A DNA stretch of 64,000 nucleotides from Isochrysis galbana (taxonomy: Eukaryota; Haptophyta; Isochrysidales; Isochrysidaceae), in NCBI GenBank assembly GCA_018136815.1, contig CM030935.1:1484204-1548203 (forward strand), read 5' to 3'. Both the position numbers and the translations under genes were made by a program. Position 1 is the first letter of the stretch. Each line of letters begins with the position of its first letter. Below the pieces are notes generated by a model that saw only the letters and a program-made list of their open reading frames with translations, did not search any database and was not told the origin of the DNA. Positions 29,601 to 40,721 of this stretch are shown piece by piece.

Positions 29601-32600
29601 CACCACGGACAAAGAAATACGGAGAGAATTTCGCAAATACTATGTTTGGCTATACTCCCCCAAAAGCGCCCAGCGCATACCCCAATTGGAGGCGACCCTA
29701 GCCGATCGACCGCTGAGTGAGCTAGATCGTCGCCGGCTAGAGGGCGCCATAGATATAGAAGAAACTAAACGAGCTATAAGAAGCATCGGATCGGGAAAAA
29801 GTGCGGGCCCGGATGGGCTGCCGGCGGAAATCTATAAGGCACACGAAAAAACAGCGGCGCCGCTATTAACGCAACTATATAACCAAGCGCTGGTCACGGG
29901 GACACTAGCGCTAACCTTAAGAGAAGGCGACATAAATAATAAACCTTTTAATAGTCTCACCGCACACGCGGCCGTGGACCCTCTACTTTCTACTCACGTA
30001 GGAAAACTTTCTACACCCCCACTCCCCCGGCCCTTCTCCCCCCGCCATAAGGCGACTCCCCCCGTGCACTACTAGGGGGATAGGGGTGAAGGGCTTAGAT
30101 ATGGTCCGGTGGCCCGCGCCCCCCCCCGGTGATCATTCCCCCCCTTCCTCCTGTGTCTCCGAGTGGGCGGCGGTCTTAGCCCCGACTTATCCTATAAACA
30201 GGTGCGGGACTTACCTATTTTCCGGTGAGCGGAGCTCTCGCTCCGCCCACCCCCTTCTCCGCGCTCTCTCTCCCCTCTCTTGCAGGCACGCGCGATGGCG
30301 CGCCTGCGGCAGGCCTGCAGCTGCCTGCTGGCGACCCCTGGAGGCTCCTGGAGGCCAGCTCAGGGGGCAGAGGAGGCTGGGGCTGGGCCCTGGCCTCCCC
30401 TGCCTCTCCCTCGCTGGCGCTCCTGAGCCTCTGGGGCCCCCAATCTGCGCCTGTCTGCCTGTCGACCAGGGGGGGAGGGGGGGTTGGAGCGATGGGCTGG
30501 TCACGAGGGGCCAGGATGGGCGGATGGGGCGAGCCTGTGGGGAAGGGAGTGGGTCAGTAGGGCAGTGGCCTCCTGGCAAGCCATCAGGCGTGCCAGGAGG
30601 ATGGGTGGTTCCTCCCCCATGGCAGGGGAGGAGTGGAGAGAGGGGGGGGCTCGTGCCCCCCCATGGGTCAACCAAGTATAAACTTAGTTGTTAAGAGAAG
30701 GCGACATAATACTGCTCTACAAGAAAGGCGACGCGCGGGATCCGCGTAACTATAGGCCTATCACGCTGCTACAAAGCGACTACAAAATACTAGCCAAAAT
30801 CCTAACAAACAGACTTAGCAAAGTGATAGGGAAAATAATATCAGAGAACCAGCTAGGTTTCGTGCCTAGAAGACTCATCAGCGAAGCCACGCACCTCCTA
30901 CAACTCACAAGGGCCTACCTGGACGAGACCGGAGACCCGGGACTGCTACTAGCCCTAGACTGGGAAAAAGCTTTCGACAGAGTGAGCTGGGAGTTTTATC
31001 ATTTGGCTCTCAAACTACTTAACTTCGGGCCAAACTTTCAGACGCTGGCGAAGGCGCTTACGAGTGAGGACGCTCGGCCGGTACGCACGATTAAAACCAA
31101 CGGCGGGAGGAGCTACCCCTTCACCGTGGGGAGCGGCATGCCGCAAGGCTGCCCGCTGTCCCCGCTCACGTTCCTCCTGACAACGGAGGCACTCACCCGG
31201 GCCATCAACGGGGACGAAGACATAATCGGCGTAAACCTGAACGGCTACAGCCTAAAAATAAGCCAATTTGCCGATGACACGGCGCTAATAGCAAGAGACT
31301 ACAAAAGCCTCCAAACATCCCTGAAATGGGTAGAGCTACACGAAAGAGCGACGGGCGGCAAGACCAATGCAAGCAAATTTCAAGGCCTAAGAATGGGATC
31401 CCAAAGACTGCGAAAACCGCCGTGGGACATGCGAAAGTATAACTGGATAAACAACGAGGAGTATCTAACCGTCTTAGGCGTCCCCTTAGGCGCGCCAGAG
31501 GCCCTTAAACCATTTTGGTCAAGACTAGCAGATAAGATCGACGGTAAAGTCGCCAAACTAACACAGGCCACCAACTACATGACGATCTTCGGACGAACGG
31601 CAGTGGCAAACTTCATAATATACGGGATGCCTAGATACTGGTTGCAAACATTGGCTGCCCCCAAGTGGTTCCACTCACGGATTCAAAAGGCGGTAGATGT
31701 CGTCCTCTGGAATAGTCCATACACAAATAAACAAAGTAAATGGCTAAAACACCCATGCTACGTCACATCGCACGAAAAAAGCGCGACTAGGACGCTGGGG
31801 CTAGGGCTCCTGGACTGGTCGGCTCACGTGAAAGCATTGCAAGCCAAATGGATCTTAAACTACCTAAATGCGAGGAAGGCACTATGGAAACATGGACTCG
31901 ATGCCTGGTTCTGTAGGACCGGTCTGGGAAGAGGCGCTGTCCTCTCAGCGGTCCCTACAAAAATGTTGACGGGCAGCATCAGAGGAAACCCGGCGCTTCC
32001 AACCTTCTGGAAAGAGGCCCTTGTGAACTTCAGAGAACTTGACATACAACCCTCTTTTCTTACGCGAGAAGGAGCGCTCTCACAGCCAATATGGCACAAC
32101 CTGCATATCCCCCCCCCTGCGATACGGGCCCCGTGGGCACGCCTATGGGAATCACTACACACAAACGTAGTTCACAACGTTTTCAAAGACGGCGCCTTTA
32201 CGACACCATACAGCAAGGCGGAGTGCTCGGCGTATATTGAGCACCTACCCGACACCTTCGCGCACGAAGGCCGCGTAGTACATAAAAAGGAATTTCTTGA
32301 CTCGTGGGATGAAGTCGTAAGCTACGCGACACGGCTGTTGGAGCGAGCGAAAGAGCGCCCCCCCCCCAAAAACACTAAAGGAGAAGAGCCGCACGTAGAT
32401 AGCACCCAGACGCAAGAACCAAGGGACACGACACTGCCCAGTGAAATTAAAGTCTCGGAAGACGAAAAATTTATCAGTAAATTTAACAACATCTGGATAC
32501 ACACCGACACCGACTACCTAGGAGAGGTAGCCGGCACCGGGGAAGTAGTGGAAGCCGAGGAAACCCAATATTACCACCCACCAGCAAAATGGGAAGGCGG

Positions 32601-33420
32601 GTATAAAGGCCCGAGATTCATGGAATACCCGCTGGCGGACGAATATGCCATACGCAAAGGAAGGGTCGCTCTTGACGCAATCACCGTCTCCGACATCGCC
32701 AAAGAAGTGATTAAAACAAACCGAAAACACGCCCCGCAAGCGGCGAAGACCGCGTGGGAGAATAGACTGAACATCACGAAAGACGAATGGAAACATATAG
32801 CTCGACTCTACACAATGCCGCTACTAAAGCACACGGATAAACATCTACACTTCAAACATATTACCCACCGAAGGATCGGCACTAGAAACAGATTCCCGGA
32901 TAGCCTGACAAACAAATGCAGACTATGCCACGTCCACCAAGAAAGATCGTGTCATCTAGCATGGTGCCCTGCGATTAAAACAATATTCGAAACTATAGAC
33001 GCTCTTGCAAGGCATACGCCTCCTCCCAAAAGATCGCGTGTACAGATAGCGAAGGACAGACTCTTTGCATACCCCGGTACGACCACCCCCGACAGCCTTA
33101 AAGCGCTCTATATAATTGCATGGAAATACATTATAAAAGACTTCTATAGAGTAGACTACGAGGCATACAGTTTCCATTACATACCAGTCCTTGAATCCAC
33201 GCTAACGAGGTTTGCCACCCTGGTACGAGGCAATACCGTGTCGGACCCCCGAAACTCCATGCGAACATATAAGGCCGCTCAGGGGAGAAAACCTAAGATC
33301 AAAAAAACGACGGAACTCAGCACCCCCATGTTTATCGAAGACAAGAAAGGCAGGCTACAACTCAGTAAGGAATTCGGCCTCGTAGCGAAAGCTCTCGGAT
33401 TAGACGAGAGACTCGCATAA
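26629..33420 (+). CDS. LINE polyprotein (Gag-like, endonuclease, reverse transcriptase), interrupted by S1
   Basis: From the ATG at 26629 the frame runs to the S1 insertion at 29936 and resumes at 30691 to the stop at 33420; without S1 and one target copy it is continuous (...TLREGDI-ILLYKKG...), about 2,010 residues. In order: Pro-rich leader; a helical Gag-like region (VDPEPDFWARSIRGPWHIAV); CCCH-type Cys/His clusters (CARFTQGLCLRNKRGVRC, CHLHPHKKIPGACLNGPAC); an apurinic-type endonuclease (RVATYNINGT, LLLQELHAYE, GGDWNCVED, ASDHLPV); reverse transcriptase (GKSAGPDGLPAEIY, RDPRNYRPITLL, ALDWEKAFDRV, GMPQGCPLSPLTF, QFADDTALIA catalytic Asp pair); and a C-terminal C-x2-C...H-x4-C knuckle (CRLCHVHQERSCHLAWC). 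It would nick target DNA and copy RNA in place. Confidence 0.92.
29936..30690 (-). mobile_element. SINE-like element, family S1, complete copy in the LINE ORF
   Basis: A perfect 19-bp target duplication, TTAAGAGAAGGCGACATAA (29917-29935, 30691-30709), flanks 755 bp. Sense is minus: 5' CAACTAAGTTTATACTTGG, GC-rich middle, then a 3' ~170 bp that resembles the host LINE's own 3' UTR and ends ATTAAAAGGTTTATTATT. It is therefore a likely passenger of the LINE it has disrupted. Inserted after REGDI in the RT region, it kills this LINE copy. Confidence 0.92.
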
Positions 33421-33774
33421 CGCGACGCGTCACCACGCTCTGACAGATAATTCGGATGGGCGGTTAGCCACAACTCGAAAGCACTGAGTGATCGCCCGCG
33501 CGCATTCGTATAACGACACCCTGCAACACATTCTGTATAGACAGGTCACTCAACGGAACAGGAGGAAGGAGAGAACTTGCTGTTGGGGATAGGTGCACCC
33601 CGCTTGGCTCGAACCCCCCGCACGACCCGGGCCCCTAAGTAGAGCACGAGGGGAGTTGCCGCAAGGCAGGGAGTGGGGGAGTGGGAAGAGAAAGGGCGTG
33701 GCTTCGAGAGCGTCTTCCAGTGCCACGAGTGAGGCGAGAATATTAAAATGTTTTTTTTTTGATGGAAATCTCCC

Positions 33775-34619
33775 GGGCATCTCGGCGAGAGTACAGTGGG
33801 AGATCTGGTACCAAAAAGTGACAATAAGGGCTCGCTCCAGCGGCTATCTCCCCGGGTGCCGGGGACTTGCCCGCTGCAGCGGCCGCGGAGGCCCCCCGCG
33901 CGCCGCTCCCCTCCCCCCCCCCTTCCCCCACTCCTTGCCTCTCTGGCAGCCCAGCTTGCCACAAAGGTGTGCTCGCGCGGCCAACACCAAGGGTAAGTCG
34001 TCCCCACGCTGCCTGCCGCGATGTGCCCCTTCACGCTCGCCGCGCTCGCCTCCAGGTCGTTCTCGCACCCCCCCCCCCCCCAGCGCGCAGACGAGCGCCA
34101 GAAGCCAGGTGCGAGCAGCGCGCGCGCAGCGAGCCCCCCGCCCGGCCTTGGCATGGGTGTGCCATATCCAGCACCTGACCCTGCCCCAGCCCACACCCGC
34201 CTCGCAGCAAGCTTCCCTGGCTCAAAAAATCAGAGTTGGCGTCTCTCTCGGCAGGCGCGGCCGGTCAGCAGATCGGCTACAGGGCTCGAAGTGGTCGAAT
34301 TGGGGGGGCAGTGCGCGTGTGTATTCGTGAAATATGTGTATGGACTGTCTGTGCGCCGCGTGGCGACGCGCAGGCAGTCCATATGTGCGCGTCTGGAGCC
34401 TGATTTCTAGTGTCTATGGCATGTTTGAAAGGGCGCTGGGGGCAGCATTCGTAACCTAATTTAATGATATGTTTACAATGTTTATGAAAAAAAATCTAGC
34501 TTTCGTAGAGTTGTCACGTCAATGTCGGTGAACGACAGAGAACTGATGTTTCCCGGTCGCCGCATTACAGTTGTTTCGCCAGGCCCTCACCCTCTCTAAT
34601 CCTTCCCCGAGAGAATTCT
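33775..34619. other. Spacer right of the LINE
   Basis: GC-rich, with a C-run near 34068 and a purine/pyrimidine mosaic. No gene with supportable exons was found. Confidence 0.35.
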
Positions 34620-34968
34620 TGTCGTATTCCATACGAGGACAGACTTTTACTTTAGCCGGCGAGCTATTTTAACTCTCAAGGTCTCGTTGATGGGTATATC
34701 GTCTCTTCTCCTACTTTCGCTTGATGACATCAAACGTTCCACGATTGTCGTCCGTCTTCTGTTATACCTCGGTCGCAGCTCCCCCAGCGAGGTCTGCCCT
34801 CGTTGTGCCGTCCCCTCTGTCGCATGTCCGTGCGCTGCTAAGTTGCCTTGGTGCCGACGCTCGGTCGTCCGTCCAAGTGTGGTTAGTTTTCGCCCCGTTT
34901 GGTTTAGTTTGTCTGTCTCTGTTGGTCGGGAACTTTTTGAGTCCCCGCGTTGTAGCCCCTACCTCCAT
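34620..34968 (+). repeat. LTR-like dispersed repeat, copy 2
   Basis: Begins TGTCGTATTCCATACGAGG and matches 8987-9340 throughout, including CCCAGCGAGGTCTGCCCTCG and GTGTGGTTAGTTTTCGC. No partner copy or element interior is adjacent. Confidence 0.5.
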
Positions 34969-35140
34969 GGGCCGGACAAGGCGGGGGAGTCACTCACCGA
35001 CGCCATGGATTTTCGTGGGGTAGAGGGGGTTCGCGGGGGGGGGGGGGGTCTGGGGGGGCAGGTAAGGGGGGTCCCTGGGGGAATCCTTGGACACCCAGGA
35101 AGGATGGAAAATAGTGGTTAAAAAGCGTGAGTGACCGGCC
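34966..35140 (+). repeat. ~175-bp repeat R175, copy 1
   Basis: From CCATGGGCCGGACAAGGCGG to AAAAAGCGTGAGTGACCGGCCTA-like sequence; recurs at 58520-58700 in the same orientation with a variable G-run in the middle. Ends carry GGGCCGG/CCGGCC, a possible very short inverted repeat. Confidence 0.7.
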
Positions 35141-35980
35141 TAATATCATCTCGTGCTGGTGACGTCCGTCGGTAGGGACAAGCCAGAGTTTCGTTTGAGA
35201 TCTGCCCAAATTTCGTTCGATATTTCGCCAATATTTCGCGTTTCCCCACCCAAATTTCGACAATATTTCGCGGTCAACATGTGGAGTTGCGCTCACGTGT
35301 ACACGTGTACTCGTGTACTTGTTACGGATGCCCATCCGCTCTCTCCTACGTTTACTTTCTGAGTCCTGTGAGATCCTCCCCCCTTCCTCTCTCTCTCTCT
35401 TCACGTGAGGAGAGGCGACGGGCCTCCTCTCTTCTTTCCTTTTTCTTCCTCTCTTTCTCTCCTGCTCACCCCCCTTTCTTCGCGTATCCCGTTACGTTAG
35501 TTATCTACGTGTTACCGTGAATGTGCGTGTGATAGTGGTGTGGGAGACTTGTAAGAGGAATTTTATCCGGTTCTGTTCCGAAGAGAGCGCGAGCGATGGC
35601 GTCGCTCTCCTTCCTCTCGGCCGCCCTGGTCACCATGATGGTGCCAGGGCGATATGGAGCTGCTGCACGGGAAGGGATGAGTCCTACTGGGCCCATCCCA
35701 GTGGACCGCGCCCGCTCGCCGCGTCTGCGCCTCCTCGCCGAGCCACTGCAGCCGGAAACCCACCCCTCCTCGCTCAGCCGCATGGCTGCAGCGATGGAGC
35801 AAGGTGTGGGGGGCCCATGTGGAGAGGCCTATGGCCTTCCACATGGCCCCACTGGGTCGCACTCCCACCTGGGTCTGCCCCCTTCGACGGCCTCGCGGGA
35901 GGTAACACATAACACATGTAAACTTAGTTGTTGGTCTTCAAAATTAAAAAAAACTTCTTAATTCTTAATATTCTCACCTC
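35141..35980 (-). other. Spacer with a probable SINE-like element (about 35590-35929) and a T-tail fragment
   Basis: 35929 ends with ACATGTAAACTTAGTTG, the family 5' end in minus orientation, after a GC-rich module. Immediately beyond, 35941-35980 (AAAAAAAACTTCTTAATTC and AATATTCTCACC) is the reverse complement of a LINE 3' end with its T-tail, so a second minus-strand insertion starts there. Exact boundaries are not resolved. Confidence 0.5.
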
Positions 35981-36545
35981 GCACGTGGCCCTAAGTAGAT
36001 ATATCGCAGCCACGCCCGCTTCATGATTCACTCCCTCCTTCTTGAAGCCAGCCTTCGTCACATGTGGTTGTATCCCACATGCAATTACCATCTAAGGCAT
36101 TTCTCGCCGCGTTCTCAAGTAAGGGTCAAAGCTCCACGCACAGCATACCGAATCCACAAAAAATTCCCCCTCCTGAACGTCGCGTGGACGCGCACGAGCA
36201 CCAAGCAAGCCGCAACTAAAGAAGACGCGTCTGATTGCCCTCAGGCCAAACAACAGCACAAATGGACACGTCGGATACAAGGCTAGCACGCACGGCACGT
36301 TGCTTGCTCGTCTCAGCTTCCCCGCATGCTGGCCTTCTATCTCCTGATCGAATGTTGCGATGTCGCAAGCGATCTGAGGCAATGCTCCAATCACGCGCTG
36401 CTGATTCCGAAGCACTCGACGAAGGCACTGGACTCGGCCTGTTGCCAAGAGACGCTACGGCCACCGTTGACAGTGTTGCTGACACCTATGGCCTCGACAT
36501 TCAGCAAGCATCGCTCGCGCTCAGCGCAAGTTGATGGTACCCTGC
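35981..36545. other. Spacer before the V-ATPase gene
   Basis: Probable 3' UTR of the minus-strand V-ATPase B gene in its right part; no further gene supported. Confidence 0.35.
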
Positions 36546-38341
36546 TCAGCTAGAGCGCGCATAGTACACCTTGAGCGTCTTCTCCGGGATACGCTTGAGC
36601 ATCTCCTTGGGGAACGTGCGCAGCAGACCCCACGCAATCTCAAGCGTCTCGAAAATGGTGCGGTTCTCGTAGGCCCCCTGGTTGACGAACTTGCCCTCGA
36701 ACTTCTCGAGGAACTCAAGGTAGAGGTGATCCTCAGCCGAAAGCGCCTCCTCACCGACGACGGCCTTCATGGCCTGTACATCCTTGCCAATGGCATAATT
36801 AGCGTAGAGCTGGTTTGAGACGTCGCCGTGATCCTTGCGAGTCATGCCCTCGCCAATCGCGGACTTCATAAGCCGAGAGAGCGAAGGAAGCACGTTGATC
36901 GGAGGGTAGATCTGCCTGTTTTGGAGGGCGCGATCGACGTAAATCTGGCCCTCCGTAATATAGCCGGTAAGATCGGGAATCGGGTGGGTGATATCATCGT
37001 TGGGCATGGTCAGGATGGGGAACTGGGTGATCGAGCCGCTGCGACCCTCAACACGACCAGCACGCTCATAGATGGTAGAAAGATCGGTATACATGTAGCC
37101 AGGGTAGCCACGACGACCGGGCACTTCCTCGCGAGCAGCGGAGACCTCACGAAGAGCATCGGCATAGGACGACATGTCGGTAGCAATCACGAGGACATGC
37201 TTGTCCTTATCATAGGCGAGGTACTGCGAGGGTGGGGGGAGAGGGGGTTGGTTGCGCTGCAATGTGGGGAAGATGTGTAGATACTTGAGCACGACACACA
37301 TACACCGCATGTGACGTACCTCAGCCGTTGTAAGCGCGATACGCGGGGTGATGATGCGCTCGATGGTCGGGTCGTTGGCCAAGTTGAGGAAGAGGGTGAC
37401 ACGCTCGAGCGCGCCGTTCTCTTCGAAGTCTTGTTTGAAGAAGCGGGCTGTCTCCATGTTCACACCCATGGCAGCGAAGACAATGGCGAAAGACTCCTCG
37501 GAGTCATCGGAGGTGGTGCCCTTGATTGATTGCTTGACGAGACCGGCTTGACGGCAAATCTGCGCCGCAATCTCGTTGTGCGGCAGACCGGCCGCGGAGA
37601 AGAGAGGGATCTTTTGGCCACGGGCAACTGAGTTCATGCAATCAATGGTCGAAATGCCGGTCTGGATCATCTCCTCAGGGTAAGTTCGCACCTGTCAACG
37701 CAAAGTAGCGGAACATATAGCATGAACACTGTGAGGATGTCGTGGCGTTGCACAACGTTAAACGCGCCCGATTTGCATCTCGCAGCCAAGACTTACTTGT
37801 GGGTTGATCGGCATGCCGTTGATGTCGAGGTACTCCTCAGCGAGAACCGGGGGACCCTTGTCAATGGGCTTGCCGGAGCCGTTAAAGATGCGCCCAAGCA
37901 TGTCTTCCGAGACAGGAGTGGTAAGAATGTCACCAGAAAACTCGATCGACGTGCGCTGATTGTCAATACCGGAGGTGCCCTCGAAAACTTGCACAACAGC
38001 CTTCGAGCCTTGCACCTCGAGCACTTGGCCGGAGCGGTGGGTGCCATCCGCGAGCGTCAGGTGAACTATCTCGGCGAACATCGGGTTGCGCACATTCTGG
38101 TCGTCACGGGCGGGTGCAATGTGAAAACACGGTCGACCAGGAGCGCGTCTTCCTCCAAGGCCCGTCTCCCGCCCTACCCCTCTGCAAGCACATACCCCCC
38201 CCCCCAGCTTGGCCACAGCCTTCAGCGAAGATGTACCTCAAGGATAACGAGCGGGCCATTGACGCCCTGAACGGTGCGGTAGTCGAGGCGGGGCTTCACG
38301 ATGTAATCGCGCGTGGCCGCATCAATCTCGACCTTCGACAT
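36546..38341 (-). CDS. V-type proton ATPase subunit B, four exons
   Basis: Exons (minus) 38341-38237, 38096-37797, 37691-37320 and 37223-36546 join in frame to 484 residues, the usual length. Subunit B is the non-catalytic nucleotide-binding subunit of the V1 head, alternating with subunit A, and helps acidify vacuoles and endomembranes. Visible family features: N-terminal beta-barrel ([18 protein letters not shown]), [20 protein letters not shown], the degenerate P-loop region [77 protein letters not shown] and [20 protein letters not shown]. Donors are GTACAT, GTAAGT and GTACGT, all acceptors CAG. The upstream side is a long G-run tract in the given strand. This is a housekeeping gene and shows no damage. 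Confidence 0.96.
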
Positions 38342-38584
38342 CTTGCCTCCTGAGGCGCAGGGCCCAAGTAGCAGGCGTGCTCTAAGGGGGGGGGAACAAA
38401 CAGCAGGGCACGCAGCACAAGACAGGGGCGGGCCCGCGCACGGCGGACGATGTGGCGCAGTGTCAAGGGCGAATAGCGTCCCCGCTCGCCCCGCCTCGCG
38501 CGCCAGAGGGGTTCCTGCCTCGCTGCGGGGACGTCCTCCCACTTTCCCCCCTGCCCCTGCGCCGACAGTGCGCGGGCATGCCTG

Positions 38585-38885
38585 CGAGCCCGACTGTCGC
38601 TCTCTTGGGGCGAGGGGGGAGGGGGGGGGGGCGGGGGGAGAGAGGGAGGGCCCGGGGGGGGGGGGGTCGGGGGGTTCGAGGAGGGGGGGGGAAGGGGGGG
38701 GGAGGAAGAGGAGGGAGGGGGGGAAGGGGGGGGGGGGGGGGGGCGGGGAGGGAGGGGGGGGGGGTCCTGAAGGAAGGGGAGGCCGACGGGGGGGGGGGCG
38801 GAAGGGGGGGGGGGGGGGGGGGGGGGGTGGGGGGGGGGGGGGGGTGCTGACTGCAAGTGTATGGGTTGGGGGGGGGGGGCAGCTT
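38585..38885. repeat. Extreme G-rich tract (C-rich on the gene strand)
   Basis: About 300 bp almost wholly G, with short A/C breaks, between the V-ATPase start and the TPR-like gene. The long Pro/Gly reading frames across it are products of this composition. It could form G-quadruplexes and may also be length-variable or assembly-sensitive. Confidence 0.8.
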
Positions 38886-39078
38886 GGGGGTGCTTGACTG
38901 GGGAAATGCATAATACCGGAAGGGGGAAGCAAGCGGTGGAGGGAGGAAGATAGTGGAAAGGCAGGATAAGAACGAAGCCGGAAGCTTTCTCGTATCCGTA
39001 TGATTGCTGGTCCACCGCCCGATAGCCCAATGATACCTGCACCCGCAGCATCGCAAACCACCGAAATACCCATCTTAC

Positions 39079-40721
39079 CTGTCGCGCTCGAGCTAACCGG
39101 GAGCTGGTGTGTGGAATCGTGCCCAAGACGGCGAGCATAGTCATAACCTTCATCATCCCCATCAAGCACGCCCACATCGGAGGCCCAGCTCTTTTGTTCG
39201 GGAGTCTGTGCGGATAGCTGCCTCCCAATCGGCCCCTGTGCAACGGACTTCGCCGCCGAGACGGCGGCCGCAGCCAGCGCTACCGCAGCAGCCATAGTCC
39301 TCTCCTGGAAGCCATCCGAATGCTTGGTGGGCTTGTGCTCAACAGCGGCCTTGGTGGGTGGTGTGACCAGCACAGCAGGCGCAGGGCTCATCTCAGGTGC
39401 GGGCGAGGCCTCAGGCTCAGAGTAATCGCCGCCGGGTGATATCACATGGGCTGGGGCACCAGGTTTCCCAGCCGCAGAGGTGGATTCCTCAACGGCTCCT
39501 GTTGACATTGCCATCGCCCTTGCCCCCAAAGGCTCAAGCAACTCCGCACTTTGCGCCGCTGCCGGCGCCCTCACGGCCTCCGTCGATGGTGACTCCGAAT
39601 ATGAATCGCGTGGATGCTCCATCTCGACTGAGGGTCCGGCGTCCCCTCCCACCGCCGGGCTGTGAATCACAGTCGGACTATGGCTTAGGCTTTGACGAGG
39701 GATGGGGCTTGATCCACTGTGTGAAGGAGAGGCCATCGCAACTGGTGTCGGACTCCATGCAACCACAGGCTCGCCAGCGGCCTCTTGTGCCGCAGCAAGC
39801 TTGGCCTCGATTTTGGCTCGTACAGCTGGCTTGATTTCGATGTGGTCGACCTCGGCCATGGTGAGTGCAGCAATATACTCTCGGGCAGCTTGTCGTGGTT
39901 GATTGAGTTTTAGTGCCATGTTTGCCGCACTGACTGCCGCCTGACACTCGGGCACTCAAAATGAGCATCGGTGAGATTCATCGAAGCGCTCATGGCTAGT
40001 ATGTGCCACGCGCCTTCATAAATGCTATTTATTCACAAGAGTCCAGCCTGTGAATGAAGCTCACCTCAATCTTTGCAGGCATGATGGCGTTGCATGCTAG
40101 GTAGATGATGCGCGCCGTGGCAAAAGAGCCCTCGTTGTTTGCCTGTGCCGCAAGCACCATGCACTCATCCACTACCGCCTTCATCGGCCCCGACACCCGT
40201 TCCTTCAGCTCTTGAGGAGCCTGGAAGGCAAACTCGAAGCTCGAATTTGGAGAGCCAACCACAGATCCAGCGATAGAGTGTATATCGTTCACCGAGCCAG
40301 AGCTGTCATTGCGTGCAGGAGTGGATGCTACAGCGGGAGCGGCGGTCGATTGCCCCGTCTCCACGTGCAATGCACCTTGCGAAGGCTGCCAGCCTGGGAA
40401 CAGCTCAGTCGCAATGGCCGCGACCTTGGCCTCCTCGAGCTTGCGGATCACGAGCTTGCGCACAGCCTCCGTCAGCTTCTGGTCCTCTGGCGCAACCGCG
40501 TCAAACGTGAGCAGCTTCTCATAGATGGCTTGGGCCTCGTTGGTGCAACCACATTTGAGCTTCATATTGGCCGCCGAGATTAGCCTGTTCACCTTACCGC
40601 CCAACTCGTAAGCAGCATCAAACACTTTCGCGGCTGCAGCGTAGTCTCCCGCCCTGTTGGCCTGGTTGGCAATGGCGGCGAGGCGCTCGGGAAGTGGCTG
40701 GTTGTTGATGTTTCCAAACAT
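39079..40721 (-). CDS. TPR-like helical protein with disordered C-terminal half, function unknown
   Basis: Exon 1 is 40721-40065 (219 codons from ATG, MFGNINNQPLPERLAAI) and exon 2 is 39940-39079, in frame (...PAKIE-AAVSAANMALK). The first ~220 residues are helical with TPR-like spacing (ANQANRAGDYAAAAKVFDAA, NEAQAIYEKLL, NEGSFATARIIYLACNAI); the pattern recurs at the start of exon 2 (LNQPRQAAREYIAALTMAE). The following ~250 residues are Ser/Pro/Ala-rich and likely disordered. The donor after ...SSSAT is GTAAGA; the last exon is not resolved because the region downstream (38890-39070) leads into the G-rich tract. No family is named. A TPR scaffold role is inference. Confidence 0.65.

Larger units (their letters stand above)
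26606..33759 (+). mobile_element. Full-length APE-type LINE with 15-bp target duplication
   Basis: Flanked by TGATGGAAATCTCCC (26591-26605 and 33760-33774). The 5' end is AACTAACTTTATAGTTGG, a short palindrome; the 3' end is GAATATTAAAATG followed by a run of T in the sense strand. One long polyprotein frame lies between, interrupted only by the S1 element. The 3' UTR is about 340 bp. Structural completeness and few lesions indicate a recent insertion. Confidence 0.93.

Noticed and set aside
34021-34410. Plus-strand frame MCPFTLAALASRSF... as a secreted-protein exon
   Set aside because: Composition is GC-driven, with no splice partner or conserved segment found.
8987-34968. The two LTR-like repeats as the 5' and 3' LTRs of one element
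   Set aside because: They lie 25 kb apart with host genes between and have different flanks; they are separate dispersed copies.
36235-36534. Plus-strand frame with SPDRMLRCRKRSEAMLQ, considered as a SNARE-like C terminus
   Set aside because: No heptad layer or membrane segment is seen and it overlaps the probable 3' UTR of the V-ATPase gene.
38222-39955. A single 577-codon frame joining the TPR-like exon 2, a Pro-rich run and the V-ATPase start
   Set aside because: The Pro/Gly-rich middle is translated from the G-rich tract, and the end overlaps V-ATPase exon 1 and intron 1; a splice donor ends exon 2 at 39079.
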